NCBI GenBank assembly: GCA_964388495.1
Contig: CAYMAT010000020.1
Span: 1-24,036, forward strand
Direction of reading: 5' to 3'
From: CAYMAT01 sp964388495
GTDB lineage: Bacteria > Patescibacteriota > Gracilibacteria > Peribacterales > Peribacteraceae
DNA: 24,036 bases
The notes under the pieces were generated by a model. The model saw only the letters and a list, made by a program, of their open reading frames with translations, had not been told where the DNA came from and did not search any database. The stretch's first letter is position 1. Every line of letters starts with the position of its first letter. Of the stretch, positions 1 through 6,291 are shown piece by piece. Position numbers and translations under genes: made by a program.

Positions 1-667
1 AGTTGTCGCTCTGGTACGCGTAGCCGCTAACAAAATCCTCTTCGCGCGCTTCCGGTTTGCGCGTGTTCTGGTCCATCCAGGAGATGCTGTAGAAGGACAC
101 ACTGGGATCGTTGCGGTAAATGGGGTCTTCTCCGTCGCGGAAGGCGCTCAGGCCAGAACGGGCGTCTCCGGTCATGCAGGTGATGTCCTGATAGTGGCCG
201 ATGGCCTCATGGAGAAGTAGTCCCACAAATTCACCGTCGGGCACGTTACCGGCAACGATCACCACGCCGCGCCCCGCAAGGCCGCGGTTCTTGGGGTTGT
301 CGTAGAGGACGGAAAACGTCTCGAATTTGTCCTGGCAGTCGGCAGGCAGAAGCGAGAGCGTGGCGCGTGCCAGGTCGCGGTGATGGTCGGTCATGGGGGA
401 GTCGCGCAATACCTGGTCCAGATGCGCGCTGATGCCGGGTGCGGGCGTGGGGGCGGGGGCGGGTTCCGCCGGAAGGGTGCTCACTTGGGCCACGTAGCGG
501 GTGCGGACGGTGACCGCGCGGAATTCCGATGAGGACGATGACCGGCGAAAGGGCTTCCGCGCCGTGTTGACGGGGGCATGGAAAGAATGCGGCATGCTTG
601 CGATATTCGCGTCCTGTGCTATGCTCTGCGTCACATGAACGGTGAGCGCTAGGAGCGCAAAGGTCAT
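1..667 (-). CDS. Secreted putative metallopeptidase-like protein, C-terminus cut by window edge
   Basis: About 222 residues are visible, and the frame stays open at the left edge, so the C-terminus is missing. The N-terminus is hydrophobic (MTFALLALTVHV, then AQD) like a signal peptide. A Ser-rich stretch and a Pro/Ala-rich linker follow at about residues 45-75, then a folded domain. That domain carries LLHEAIGHYQD, an HExxxH motif, and about 65 residues later EEDFVSGYAY, which could supply a third acidic metal ligand. I infer an exported or surface zinc-peptidase-like protein; I do not recognise the family and activity is unproven. The ATG at 667 has no basic residues before the hydrophobic core. 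An in-frame CTG at 697 would add a Leu-Arg-Lys n-region and make a textbook signal peptide, so the true start may be non-canonical. It is divergent from rlmD and has its own strong promoter. Confidence 0.7.
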   Translation of the reverse strand, partial: MTFALLALTVHVTQSIAQDANIASMPHSFHAPVNTARKPFRRSSSSSEFRAVTVRTRYVAQVSTLPAEPAPAPTPAPGISAHLDQVLRDSPMTDHHRDLARATLSLLPADCQDKFETFSVLYDNPKNRGLAGRGVVIVAGNVPDGEFVGLLLHEAIGHYQDITCMTGDARSGLSAFRDGEDPIYRNDPSVSFYSISWMDQNTRKPEAREEDFVSGYAYQSDN

Positions 668-717
668 TGCCGCGGAGAGAGCGAGAGTCTTACGCAGGGG
701 TGGAAAGAAAGTAGTAT

Positions 718-746
718 CTTATATCATAATATTTCTTTAATGTCAA
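718..746 (-). promoter_or_regulatory. Strong sigma70-type promoter for the leftmost minus-strand gene
   Basis: Read on the minus strand, TTGACA (741-746) is followed after exactly 17 nt by TATAAG (718-723), an almost consensus housekeeping promoter. The predicted start of transcription is near 710. The -35 box overlaps the ATG of rlmD (740-742) on the opposite strand, so the two divergent genes share this DNA. Confidence 0.8.
725..730 (+). promoter_or_regulatory. Putative -10 box of rlmD
   Basis: CATAAT ends 9 nt before the ATG at 740. There is no Shine-Dalgarno in between, which predicts a leader of only about 2-3 nt. The -35 match (TGGAAA, 701-706) is weak. Confidence 0.45.
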
Positions 747-2191
747 GTGTCACGGATCCGGCTCCTTCGGGCAATAAACCCGTTGTAACCATTGAAAAGC
801 TCACCTTTGGCGGTGCCGGTTTTGCCCGCGTGGATGGCAAATCGGTCTTTGTCCAAAACGCCATTCCCGGACAGCAGGTGGAGATCGAGTTTTTGAAGCA
901 GAAGGACAATTACGCGGAGGCCCGCGTTACCAGGGTATTGCGCCGCGCAAAGGATGAAATCCCGGCTCGCTGCAGCCACTTCCATGATTGCGGCGGCTGT
1001 GTGTGGCAGAACCTGACGTACGACAAGCAGATTGCCTACAAGGAAGACATCGTGCGCGAGACCCTCAGCCACCTCACTCCCGTGGATGAGGCGCTCCGTA
1101 AGCAGCTTCCCGGTCGCGTGCTCAAGATCGTCCCCAGTCCCCAGATCTACCACTACCGCAATAAGCTGGAACTGAGCTTTGGGTACCAGAACATGCGGAG
1201 CGAGGAGAAGGCGGGCCGCCGCATTTATTTTGACGAGGGGCCTACGGTGGGTTTCCACCAGCCGGGCCAGTGGTCCACGGTTCTGCCCATCAGCGAGTGC
1301 CACCTGTATGACGAGCAGATAGGGGTACTGCTCAGCGATGTGCGGCGGTTCATGGAGCAGAGCCGCATCCCCGTGTTCAACGCCAAAACGCAGCGCGGTG
1401 TGCTGCGCACGCTCCTGCTGCGCCGCGGTATCCACACGGGGGAGCACATGATCTGTTTCCTCCTCCATGCCCGCAAGAAGGAGTTGGAGCCGATGTTCCA
1501 GCAGTTCCTCCGCGGCTTTGGCGGCAGGCCGGGTCTAGCATCGCTCCTCATGATCGAGCACATGGGTCTCAATGACCGCCCGGAATTCCCCAAGATCCAC
1601 ACGCTCATCGGCAAGCCCACCATCACGGAGCGCCTGTTTGATCTCACGTTCGAGATCTCGCCGTTCTCGTTCTTCCAGACCAACACGCTGGCCGCCGAGA
1701 AGCTCTACATGGCCATCGCCGAGGCCGCCCAGCTGACGCAGCGCGACACGGTGCTGGATGCCTATTGCGGCATGGGCACGATCGGTCAGTATCTCGCTCG
1801 TTTCTGCCAAAAAGTGGTGGGCGTGGAAAGCCACCCCAGCGCCGTGGACGATGCCTTGAAGAGCGCGGGGCGCAACAAGATCGGCAATATCAGTTTCTAC
1901 AAGGGGCGTACGGAGCAGGTGATGCACCAGCAGCTCAAGGCAGGCACAAAGTACAACTTCTCCGTCATCGTCCTGGACCCGCCCCGCGCCGGTCTCCACC
2001 CCCGCGCCGTGGATGCCGTCTTGGAGCACCGCCCGGAGCGCATCGTCTACGTATCCTGCAACACCGCAACGTTCGCCCGTGATCTGGGGAGCTTCCTCAA
2101 AAACGGTTACGACCTGCGTACGGTGCAGCCCGTGGATCTGTTCCCGCACACCGCGCATATTGAGACTGTCGCGTTGCTTCAGAGAAAATAA
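740..2191 (+). CDS. rlmD: 23S rRNA (uracil-C5)-methyltransferase, RlmD/RumA family
   Basis: This is a full-length 483-residue member of the TrmA/RlmD family, which makes 5-methyluridine in RNA using SAM. An N-terminal TRAM RNA-binding domain (about residues 14-66) is followed by the iron-sulfur cluster cysteines C78, C84 and C87 (Cx5CGGC), with C187 as the likely fourth ligand. The methyltransferase part has FFQTN at 311-315, the SAM loop AYCGMGTIG at 341-349, DPPRAGLH from 413, and the catalytic motif VSCNTATF with C440. The FPHTAHIET ending is typical. The cluster plus TRAM favours RlmD (U1939 type) over TrmA; RlmC or a dual RlmCD specificity cannot be excluded. The start at 740 places TRAM right after a short tail. 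rlmH lies 75 bp downstream. Confidence 0.93.
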   Translation: MSSVTDPAPSGNKPVVTIEKLTFGGAGFARVDGKSVFVQNAIPGQQVEIEFLKQKDNYAEARVTRVLRRAKDEIPARCSHFHDCGGCVWQNLTYDKQIAYKEDIVRETLSHLTPVDEALRKQLPGRVLKIVPSPQIYHYRNKLELSFGYQNMRSEEKAGRRIYFDEGPTVGFHQPGQWSTVLPISECHLYDEQIGVLLSDVRRFMEQSRIPVFNAKTQRGVLRTLLLRRGIHTGEHMICFLLHARKKELEPMFQQFLRGFGGRPGLASLLMIEHMGLNDRPEFPKIHTLIGKPTITERLFDLTFEISPFSFFQTNTLAAEKLYMAIAEAAQLTQRDTVLDAYCGMGTIGQYLARFCQKVVGVESHPSAVDDALKSAGRNKIGNISFYKGRTEQVMHQQLKAGTKYNFSVIVLDPPRAGLHPRAVDAVLEHRPERIVYVSCNTATFARDLGSFLKNGYDLRTVQPVDLFPHTAHIETVALLQRK

Positions 2192-2266
2192 GGCAAAAGG
2201 CAAAGAAGGCAAAAGGGCAAGAAATACTTTTTGCCTTCCTGCCCTTCTGCCATCCTGCCCTTCGTC
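2192..2266. repeat. Two inverted arrays of 8-nt units filling the rlmD-rlmH gap
   Basis: Left arm: GGCAAAAG, GCAAAGAA, GGCAAAAG, GGCAAGAA (2192-2223). Right arm: TTTTTGCC, TTCCTGCC, CTTCTGCC, ATCCTGCC and part of a fifth unit (2228-2266). The right arm is the reverse complement of the left at unit level and includes the perfect pair 2205-2214 with 2229-2238. The array begins directly after the rlmD stop and ends directly at the rlmH ATG. Confidence 0.75.
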
Positions 2267-2731
2267 ATGCTTCGCATAACAGTCCTCACCATCGGCCGCA
2301 TCAAAGCTTCCTGGATCGCCGAGGGATGCGCTGATTACGTGTCGCGTCTTGGTCATCATTTCAAGCTCGATGTCATAGAACTTCCGGCAGGCCGTTCCAA
2401 AGATCCTGTAAAACAGTGTGAAGAGGAGAGTGAGCAGATCCTCCATCATTTGCAGAAACTGGAGGGCGATGTCTGGCTTTTGGATGAGAAAGGATCGGGA
2501 ACGACGTCTGTAAAATTCGCCGAGATGCTCGGCAGAAGTATCGATAGGGGAATGCCGCTCACGTTCGTGATTGGAGGTGCGTACGGAACCGATGCTTTGG
2601 TCAAAAGTGCAGTCCGGCACCAACTCAAGCTGAGCGATATGACGCTGACACATGAAATGAGCAGGTTGGTATTGCTTGAGCAGTTGTATCGAGCATCGGA
2701 AATACGGAAGGGATCCGGATATCACCATTAA
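2267..2731 (+). CDS. rlmH: 23S rRNA (pseudouridine1915-N3)-methyltransferase RlmH
   Basis: A 154-residue SPOUT-class methyltransferase of normal RlmH length (about 155-160). It methylates N3 of pseudouridine 1915 in helix 69 of 23S rRNA, acting on assembled 70S ribosomes. Visible family features are the MLRITVLTIGRI start, DEKG in the middle, the SAM-knot segment FVIGGAYGTD (the usual D/E-G is Y-G here), then LSDMTLTHEMSRLVLLEQLY and a GSGYHH end. The ATG at 2267 is chosen because the homologous N-terminus starts there. A TTG at 2231 would add 12 residues encoded by the repeat array. No Shine-Dalgarno is present. It may be co-transcribed with rlmD. Base composition is more AT-rich than its neighbours. 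Confidence 0.93.
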   Translation: MLRITVLTIGRIKASWIAEGCADYVSRLGHHFKLDVIELPAGRSKDPVKQCEEESEQILHHLQKLEGDVWLLDEKGSGTTSVKFAEMLGRSIDRGMPLTFVIGGAYGTDALVKSAVRHQLKLSDMTLTHEMSRLVLLEQLYRASEIRKGSGYHH

Positions 2732-2737
2732 TTGTTT

Positions 2738-2763
2738 TCCACCTTTGTCGCGACAAAGGTGGA
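2738..2763. repeat. Perfect 26-nt palindrome just after rlmH
   Basis: TCCACCTTTGTCG (2738-2750) is followed at once by its exact reverse complement (2751-2763), starting 6 nt after the rlmH stop. There is no T-run on either side, so it is not a standard intrinsic terminator. It could be a protein-binding operator, a cruciform, or an RNA hairpin that protects the mRNA 3' end. Confidence 0.8.
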
Positions 2764-3001
2764 GCCCTAAAGGACTGCGCTCCAAGCCACTCGCACTGCG
2801 CCTGCGGTCTTGTGCTCGAGAGCTTGGGAGCGGGAGCCAAAGCGCGTGGCCGCTCGAAGCTCCTCCGCCCGGCCCTGGGCTCCTCGTCTTCGACGCATTC
2901 GAGCATCTCAGACTCGTCGCATACTCGCTTTCGCTCGCAGGGCCTTCCCCGACACCCCCACGAGCGGCCATACCACCCATGTTTTTGTATATTTTTTCTG
3001 T
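2764..3001. other. Gene-free GC-rich segment with predicted hairpins
   Basis: About 240 bp between rlmH and rlmI without a credible gene; the open frames here are low-complexity and end arbitrarily. It holds a clear hairpin at 2820-2862: GAGCTT pairs with AAGCTC and GAGCGG with CCGCTC around a 16-nt loop. A smaller GGAGC/GCTCC hairpin lies at about 2761-2783. It may be a structured 3' region, a decayed repeat or an unrecognised small RNA. Confidence 0.4.
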
Positions 3002-3007
3002 TAGAAT
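3002..3007 (+). promoter_or_regulatory. Extended -10 promoter of rlmI
   Basis: TGT precedes TAGAAT (3002-3007), giving an extended -10. The box ends 9 nt before the ATG at 3017, so the transcript would have a leader of only 2-3 nt. No Shine-Dalgarno is present. Confidence 0.6.
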
Positions 3008-3016
3008 GGTGCGTCC

Positions 3017-4198
3017 ATGGCGACGTACCCCATCATCACCCTCCGGCCGGAAAAAGAGGTGCACATCCGCAACCGTCACCATGCCATTTTCCAGAATGCC
3101 GTGGCCAAGTCTCCCACGGCGGGGCAGGGGGAGATCGTTGAGGTTCAGGATTCCAAGGGCACATTCCTCTGTTACGCCACCTGGAACACCAAGGCGTACA
3201 TCTGCGGCCGCGCGATCGCCTTTGAGAAAGGGGATCCCATGAAACAGCTCCAGCAGTCGATTGAGCGCGCCATCGAGATCCGCAAAAAGTTTTTCAGCGG
3301 CGGAGACACCACCGCGTACCGTTTGGTGAATGCGGAAGGAGACGGAGTCCCCGGGCTTATCGCGGATGTGTACGGAGATGTGGTGGTCATTCAGCTTACG
3401 ACTCTTGGCATGGACAAGCTGCGGGGGTGGGTGAGTGACATTGTCATGACAGCGTCAGGCGCCAAATCGGTCTATGAGAAATCCACAGGACCGGGGCGAA
3501 AGAAAGAAGGCCTTAATGAGGTGGAGGGTTGGGTGAAGGGAGGAGGGGAGACGAGCTTCCCTGTCACCGAAGGCGGTCTCACGTTCAAGATCGATCTGAA
3601 GGGCGCGCAGAAAACGGGACTGTTCCTGGACCAGCGCGAGATGCGCACGTTGGTCAGCTCCGTCAGCAAAGGCCGCACGGTTCTGGACGTCTGCAGCTAC
3701 GTGGGAGGCTTCTCGCTCGCAGCTCTCCGCGGTGGCGCCATCGCTGCTGATGCTGTCGATTACGATACGGAGGCCATCAAGCGCGTTCGCGAGCATGTGG
3801 CGCTCAACGGATTCACGGACCAGCAGATGCAGGGGTACCCACGCGATGCGTTTGACTTCCTCAAGCAGAAACCCCTTCCCCGCGCCTACGACTTCATCGT
3901 TCTGGATCCTCCGGCCTTTGCCAAAACATCCTCGCATATAGACCAGGCAAAGCGCGCGTACACGGATCTCAACCGCCTTGCCATGCAGGCGCTCCCCAAG
4001 GGGGGACTCCTGCTCACATGCTCGTGCTCGTATCAGATTGATCACCAGCTGTTTCAAACCATCGTCTTCCATGCCGCCCGTCAGGCGGGGCGCACGGCAA
4101 GAATCCTCCATCGCCACCGTCAGGCATTTGACCATCCCATCAACCTCTTCCATCCGGAGGTCGATTATCTGAAGAGCTTGCTGCTGTGGATCGACTAA
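3017..4198 (+). CDS. rlmI: 23S rRNA (cytosine-C5)-methyltransferase, RlmI-like
   Basis: 393 residues, the usual RlmI length. A PUA-type RNA-binding domain covers about residues 1-75, followed by the EEHAV-like middle (VNAEGDGVPGLIADVYGD, about 104-121) and a Rossmann methyltransferase domain. Motifs are GLFLDQREMR (201-210), the SAM loop LDVCSYVGGFS (from 223), DPPAF (297-301) and TCSCS (334-338) with the catalytic cysteine. RlmI methylates C1962 of 23S rRNA. Members of this COG1092 family can differ in target, so the exact base is an inference from homology. It follows two other 23S methyltransferase genes on the same strand but has its own promoter. Confidence 0.87.
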   Translation: MATYPIITLRPEKEVHIRNRHHAIFQNAVAKSPTAGQGEIVEVQDSKGTFLCYATWNTKAYICGRAIAFEKGDPMKQLQQSIERAIEIRKKFFSGGDTTAYRLVNAEGDGVPGLIADVYGDVVVIQLTTLGMDKLRGWVSDIVMTASGAKSVYEKSTGPGRKKEGLNEVEGWVKGGGETSFPVTEGGLTFKIDLKGAQKTGLFLDQREMRTLVSSVSKGRTVLDVCSYVGGFSLAALRGGAIAADAVDYDTEAIKRVREHVALNGFTDQQMQGYPRDAFDFLKQKPLPRAYDFIVLDPPAFAKTSSHIDQAKRAYTDLNRLAMQALPKGGLLLTCSCSYQIDHQLFQTIVFHAARQAGRTARILHRHRQAFDHPINLFHPEVDYLKSLLLWID

Positions 4199-4230
4199 AA
4201 AATGCTGTGAACCCCGGAAGGGCTCACAGC
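4197..4230 (-). terminator. Intrinsic terminator for the minus-strand small peptide gene
   Basis: On the minus strand GCTGTGA and CCC pair with GGG and TCACAGC around TTCCG, followed by ATTTTTT. It starts 6 nt past the stop of the 49-residue peptide gene. The hairpin overlaps the end of rlmI but lacks a T-run on the plus strand. Confidence 0.88.
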
Positions 4231-4236
4231 GGGACG

Positions 4237-4386
4237 TTAGGTGTGCGTCGTTTTTGACGCACGGATGCTACGTTCGGTTCGCGTAGCATGCCACCATACA
4301 AAGATCCCACCTCCCGTCAGAAGCAGCATCCACGCTGCTGCGGTCAGGGAGAGGAGCAGGAGGGTGGGGTCCCATCCTTCGGGCAT
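4237..4386 (-). CDS. 49-residue single-pass membrane peptide
   Basis: This small gene encodes MPEGWDPTLLLLSLTAAA followed by a second hydrophobic stretch with GGGIFVWW and a basic tail ending SKTTHT. One membrane helix is predicted at about residues 8-34. The Arg/Lys-rich C-terminus suggests an N-out, C-in topology. The coding call rests on its signals. A 12-nt Shine-Dalgarno lies 4 nt before the ATG, with its AGGAGG core 8 nt away. A promoter sits 25 nt upstream of the ATG and an intrinsic terminator 6 nt after the stop. I know no family. It lies 61 bp downstream of the lipoprotein gene on the same strand, so it might act with it at the membrane. Its 3' third contains a hairpin-forming sequence (4266-4291). 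Confidence 0.72.
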   Translation of the reverse strand: MPEGWDPTLLLLSLTAAAWMLLLTGGGIFVWWHATRTERSIRASKTTHT

Positions 4387-4390
4387 ACAC

Positions 4391-4402
4391 ATCACCTCCT
4401 TT
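4391..4402 (-). promoter_or_regulatory. Exceptionally long Shine-Dalgarno of the small peptide gene
   Basis: AAAGGAGGTGAT on the minus strand is fully complementary to the usual 3' tail of 16S rRNA, and the match extends to 14 nt if that tail ends UUUCU. Most other genes here lack any Shine-Dalgarno, so this site marks the downstream ATG as highly translated. Confidence 0.85.
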
Positions 4403-4410
4403 CTGGGGAC

Positions 4411-4439
4411 AGGATAGAATCTTGCAGTTCGCTTTGCAA
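4411..4439 (-). promoter_or_regulatory. Promoter of the small peptide gene
   Basis: TTGCAA (4434-4439) and TATCCT (4411-4416) on the minus strand are separated by 17 nt. Each matches 4 of 6 consensus bases. It lies between the lipoprotein stop and the small gene. Confidence 0.55.
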
Positions 4440-4447
4440 AAGCAGTC

Positions 4448-4963
4448 TTATTTCGCCGTCTCGATTCCCACCGTGATCATCGTCTGGCCCACATCGCCGC
4501 CGATGTACACACTGAGCGTGCGGGTGTCCTTTGTGGCCGAGATCACTTTGGCGTTTCCGCTGTCCATGGTGGCTTTCACGTCCCAGCCCGCGTCTTTGAT
4601 CATCTGGGTGTACTCCGTGGAGACTGTGGCGATATCGCGGGAACTGAGGAACGCGGCAGCCATTCCGGTGCCCTGCGCGGTGCCGGAGTACTGCACCGTG
4701 GAGGCGGGATATTGCGGAACATCCGCGGGCCAGCCCTGGGGCAATTCGTTTTTATCCGAGAAAGTGCCGTTTCCCGTCGTCACCGTGGTTCCGCTGTCAT
4801 CCGCAGCGCTGTCCGCCGTGTTGTCGTCCTGCGTGTCTGCGGCCGCATTTTGTGCTGCCGGTTCCGATGCGTTATTCCCCGCGTCCGTCTTGGGCTTGGA
4901 TGAACAGGCGGAAAGCGACATCAAGACGCCGATGGATAGCACCGCTGCGATCTGTTTTTTCAT
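4448..4963 (-). CDS. Lipoprotein of unknown function
   Basis: 171 residues starting MKKQIAAVLSIGVLMSLSAC. The lysine n-region, hydrophobic core and LSAC lipobox (Cys20) mark a type II signal peptide, so the mature protein is probably lipid-anchored outside the membrane. A low-complexity linker rich in Asp, Ala, Ser and Thr (about 22-68) leads to a compact domain (about 75-171) with QGWPADVPQYP, then IKDAGWDVKA and a closing beta-rich part. I do not recognise that domain. The frame stays open 50 codons upstream, but 4963 is the only start that gives a signal peptide. It is divergent from the DNA-repair methyltransferase gene. Confidence 0.82.
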   Translation of the reverse strand: MKKQIAAVLSIGVLMSLSACSSKPKTDAGNNASEPAAQNAAADTQDDNTADSAADDSGTTVTTGNGTFSDKNELPQGWPADVPQYPASTVQYSGTAQGTGMAAAFLSSRDIATVSTEYTQMIKDAGWDVKATMDSGNAKVISATKDTRTLSVYIGGDVGQTMITVGIETAK

Positions 4964-5050
4964 GGGGACGGGGGGGATGAGGATTCCAGTATCCCACGCC
5001 GTTTCCTTTCCGCAAGGGCGAGAAACCCGTGCAGTTAGCGTCCTGTGGGT

Positions 5051-5056
5051 TAGAAT
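5051..5056 (+). promoter_or_regulatory. -10 box of the alkyltransferase gene
   Basis: TAGAAT ends 7 nt before the ATG at 5064, placing the predicted transcription start at or next to the start codon. No Shine-Dalgarno is present. Confidence 0.6.
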
Positions 5057-5063
5057 GCCTTTC

Positions 5064-5594
5064 ATGGGGACCAGCATTCCATTGCCGCAGGAAGTGATCA
5101 CATTTGCGGTCAAAAAATCCTCGCTCGGTCATGTGCTCGTGGCATCCACTTCCTCTGGCGTGTGTTGCATCATGCTGGACGACAGTCCTGATGCGTTACG
5201 GGCGGAGTTGGAGAGCCGTTTTCCCCGTGCAGCTTTGCGGGAAGGGGGAGCGGATTATCAAAAAACCGTTCAGCAGGTTCAGGCCTTGGTTCAAAAACCG
5301 TCGCAGAAATCGCGATTGCCGTTGGACATCCGCGGGACACATTTCCAGAAACTGGTCTGGAAGGCGCTCCAATCAGTGCCTGCGGGCACCACGGCCACGT
5401 ATGCCGATATCGCCCGTGCCATCCGCCGCCCCCGCGCCGTCCGCGCTGTGGCGCAGGCGTGCGGAGCCAACCACATCGCCCTGGCTATTCCGTGTCACCG
5501 TATTATCCGGTCGGATGGCTCTCTTTCCGGCTACCGCTGGGGAATAGGCCGTAAAAAGGCCATTCTGGAGCGGGAAGCGGGGATTATGGGGTGA
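5064..5594 (+). CDS. ogt: Methylated-DNA--protein-cysteine S-methyltransferase
   Basis: 176 residues with the standard two-part structure. A variable N-terminal domain (about 1-85) is followed by the DNA-binding helix-turn-helix and active-site domain: GTHFQKLVWKALQSVPAGTT, then YADIARAI, then the suicide cysteine in AIPCHRII (Cys144), and SGYRWGIGRKKAILEREA. It takes O6-methyl or alkyl groups from guanine directly onto the cysteine. The SGYRWG ending and N-terminal style resemble the C-terminal half of Ada, but no Ada regulatory domain is present. The open frame runs far upstream over the lipoprotein gene on the other strand. An ATG at 5055 lies inside the -10 box, so the ATG at 5064 is preferred. 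Confidence 0.92.
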   Translation: MGTSIPLPQEVITFAVKKSSLGHVLVASTSSGVCCIMLDDSPDALRAELESRFPRAALREGGADYQKTVQQVQALVQKPSQKSRLPLDIRGTHFQKLVWKALQSVPAGTTATYADIARAIRRPRAVRAVAQACGANHIALAIPCHRIIRSDGSLSGYRWGIGRKKAILEREAGIMG

Positions 5595-5669
5595 AAGTGG
5601 GCAGACGACCCTTGAAATTTTCCCGGGGGTCAGGAACGATCTGCCTCCTTCTTTTCCCCCTATCTCTCT

Positions 5670-6191
5670 ATGACCCTCGAACATGGTTCGTTTCCGGAAA
5701 GGGAAGAAACGCCGGCTTCCACCCCTCACAATGGCGGCGTGCAGGAGCTGAGCGGCGATGTGAGGAATACGGTGGATCAATTGGATCTTCCCACGTCCGA
5801 TGACCCCATCAGCGTTGCTGATCAGGCAGATACCACCCCGGAACAGGTCAGCGATGAGCCGCGCGTCGATCCCTCCCAGTATGAGCACATTGCCTCTCTT
5901 GTTTCCGGAAAGCTTGCTCAGATTGCCGCGGAGATAAAGGCAAAGTCCGGATTTTTTGCACGCATGTTCCTGTATGGAACGGATGAGGCCAATAACAGAG
6001 CGGGGATACTGGCATACATGCAAAAGCATTTTCCGGACGGCATGGCAGTGGCCCACGTCTCCAAGGAAAAGCTCTTCAGCGGATGGGGGCACGATCTGGC
6101 GCACCAGATGATTCAGGACGGTCCGATCATCACACCCGCCCAGTGCCAGCAGGTTTTTGAGAGCGTATTGAAAGAGTGCGGAATTCAGTAA
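5670..6191 (+). CDS. Conserved-looking protein of unknown function
   Basis: 173 residues, no signal peptide or membrane segment. The first 70 residues are acidic and low-complexity, likely disordered. A compact helical part follows (about 72-173) with IASLVSGKLAQIAAEIKAKS, GFFARMFLYGTDE, YMQKHFPDG and a final ECGIQ. No family or catalytic motif is recognised. The start at 5670 is the first ATG of the frame and has no Shine-Dalgarno or clear -10 box. It lies 75 bp after the alkyltransferase gene, so read-through transcription is possible, and an intrinsic terminator follows. Function cannot be assigned. Confidence 0.72.
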   Translation: MTLEHGSFPEREETPASTPHNGGVQELSGDVRNTVDQLDLPTSDDPISVADQADTTPEQVSDEPRVDPSQYEHIASLVSGKLAQIAAEIKAKSGFFARMFLYGTDEANNRAGILAYMQKHFPDGMAVAHVSKEKLFSGWGHDLAHQMIQDGPIITPAQCQQVFESVLKECGIQ

Positions 6192-6205
6192 GTGAACATC
6201 TGTAA

Positions 6206-6230
6206 GGGCGCCGGAAAGGCGCCTTTTTTT
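6206..6230 (+). terminator. Intrinsic terminator
   Basis: GGCGCC (6207-6212), loop GGAAA, GGCGCC (6218-6223), then seven T residues. It begins 15 nt after the stop of the upstream unknown gene. Confidence 0.92.
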
Positions 6231-6267
6231 ATGCATGCGAAAGCACCATGATGTTGTAACGATGTCA

Positions 6268-6288
6268 TTGGCAGCCCCACGGGGAATC
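6268..6288. repeat. Copy of the tRNA-Glu 3' end (21-bp direct repeat)
   Basis: These 21 bp are identical to 6394-6414, which hold the CCA end, discriminator, 3' acceptor strand and start of the T-arm of the tRNA-Glu gene. The copy lies 126 bp downstream of the tRNA 3' end in the same orientation and has no tRNA body. It resembles an att-type duplication. Confidence 0.85.
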
Positions 6289-6291
6289 CAT

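Noticed and set aside
2732..3016. A protein gene in the rlmH-rlmI gap (several frames of 60-190 codons).
   Set aside because: The frames are compositionally biased, run into rlmI in the wrong frame and lack start signals.
1535..3082. A 515-codon open frame on the minus strand across rlmD, rlmH and the following gap.
   Set aside because: It lies antisense to three motif-confirmed regions, and its translation is low-complexity with no recognisable domain; it is a GC-driven shadow frame.
4391..4404. A fragment of a 16S rRNA gene 3' end on the plus strand.
   Set aside because: Only the anti-SD tail matches; the sequence before it is not like 16S helix 45. A minus-strand ATG at the right distance makes a Shine-Dalgarno the simpler reading.
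4422..5063. Upstream extension of the alkyltransferase frame to 390 codons.
   Set aside because: The extension is antisense to the lipoprotein gene with a clear signal peptide; the -10 box at 5051-5056 and family length place the start at 5064.
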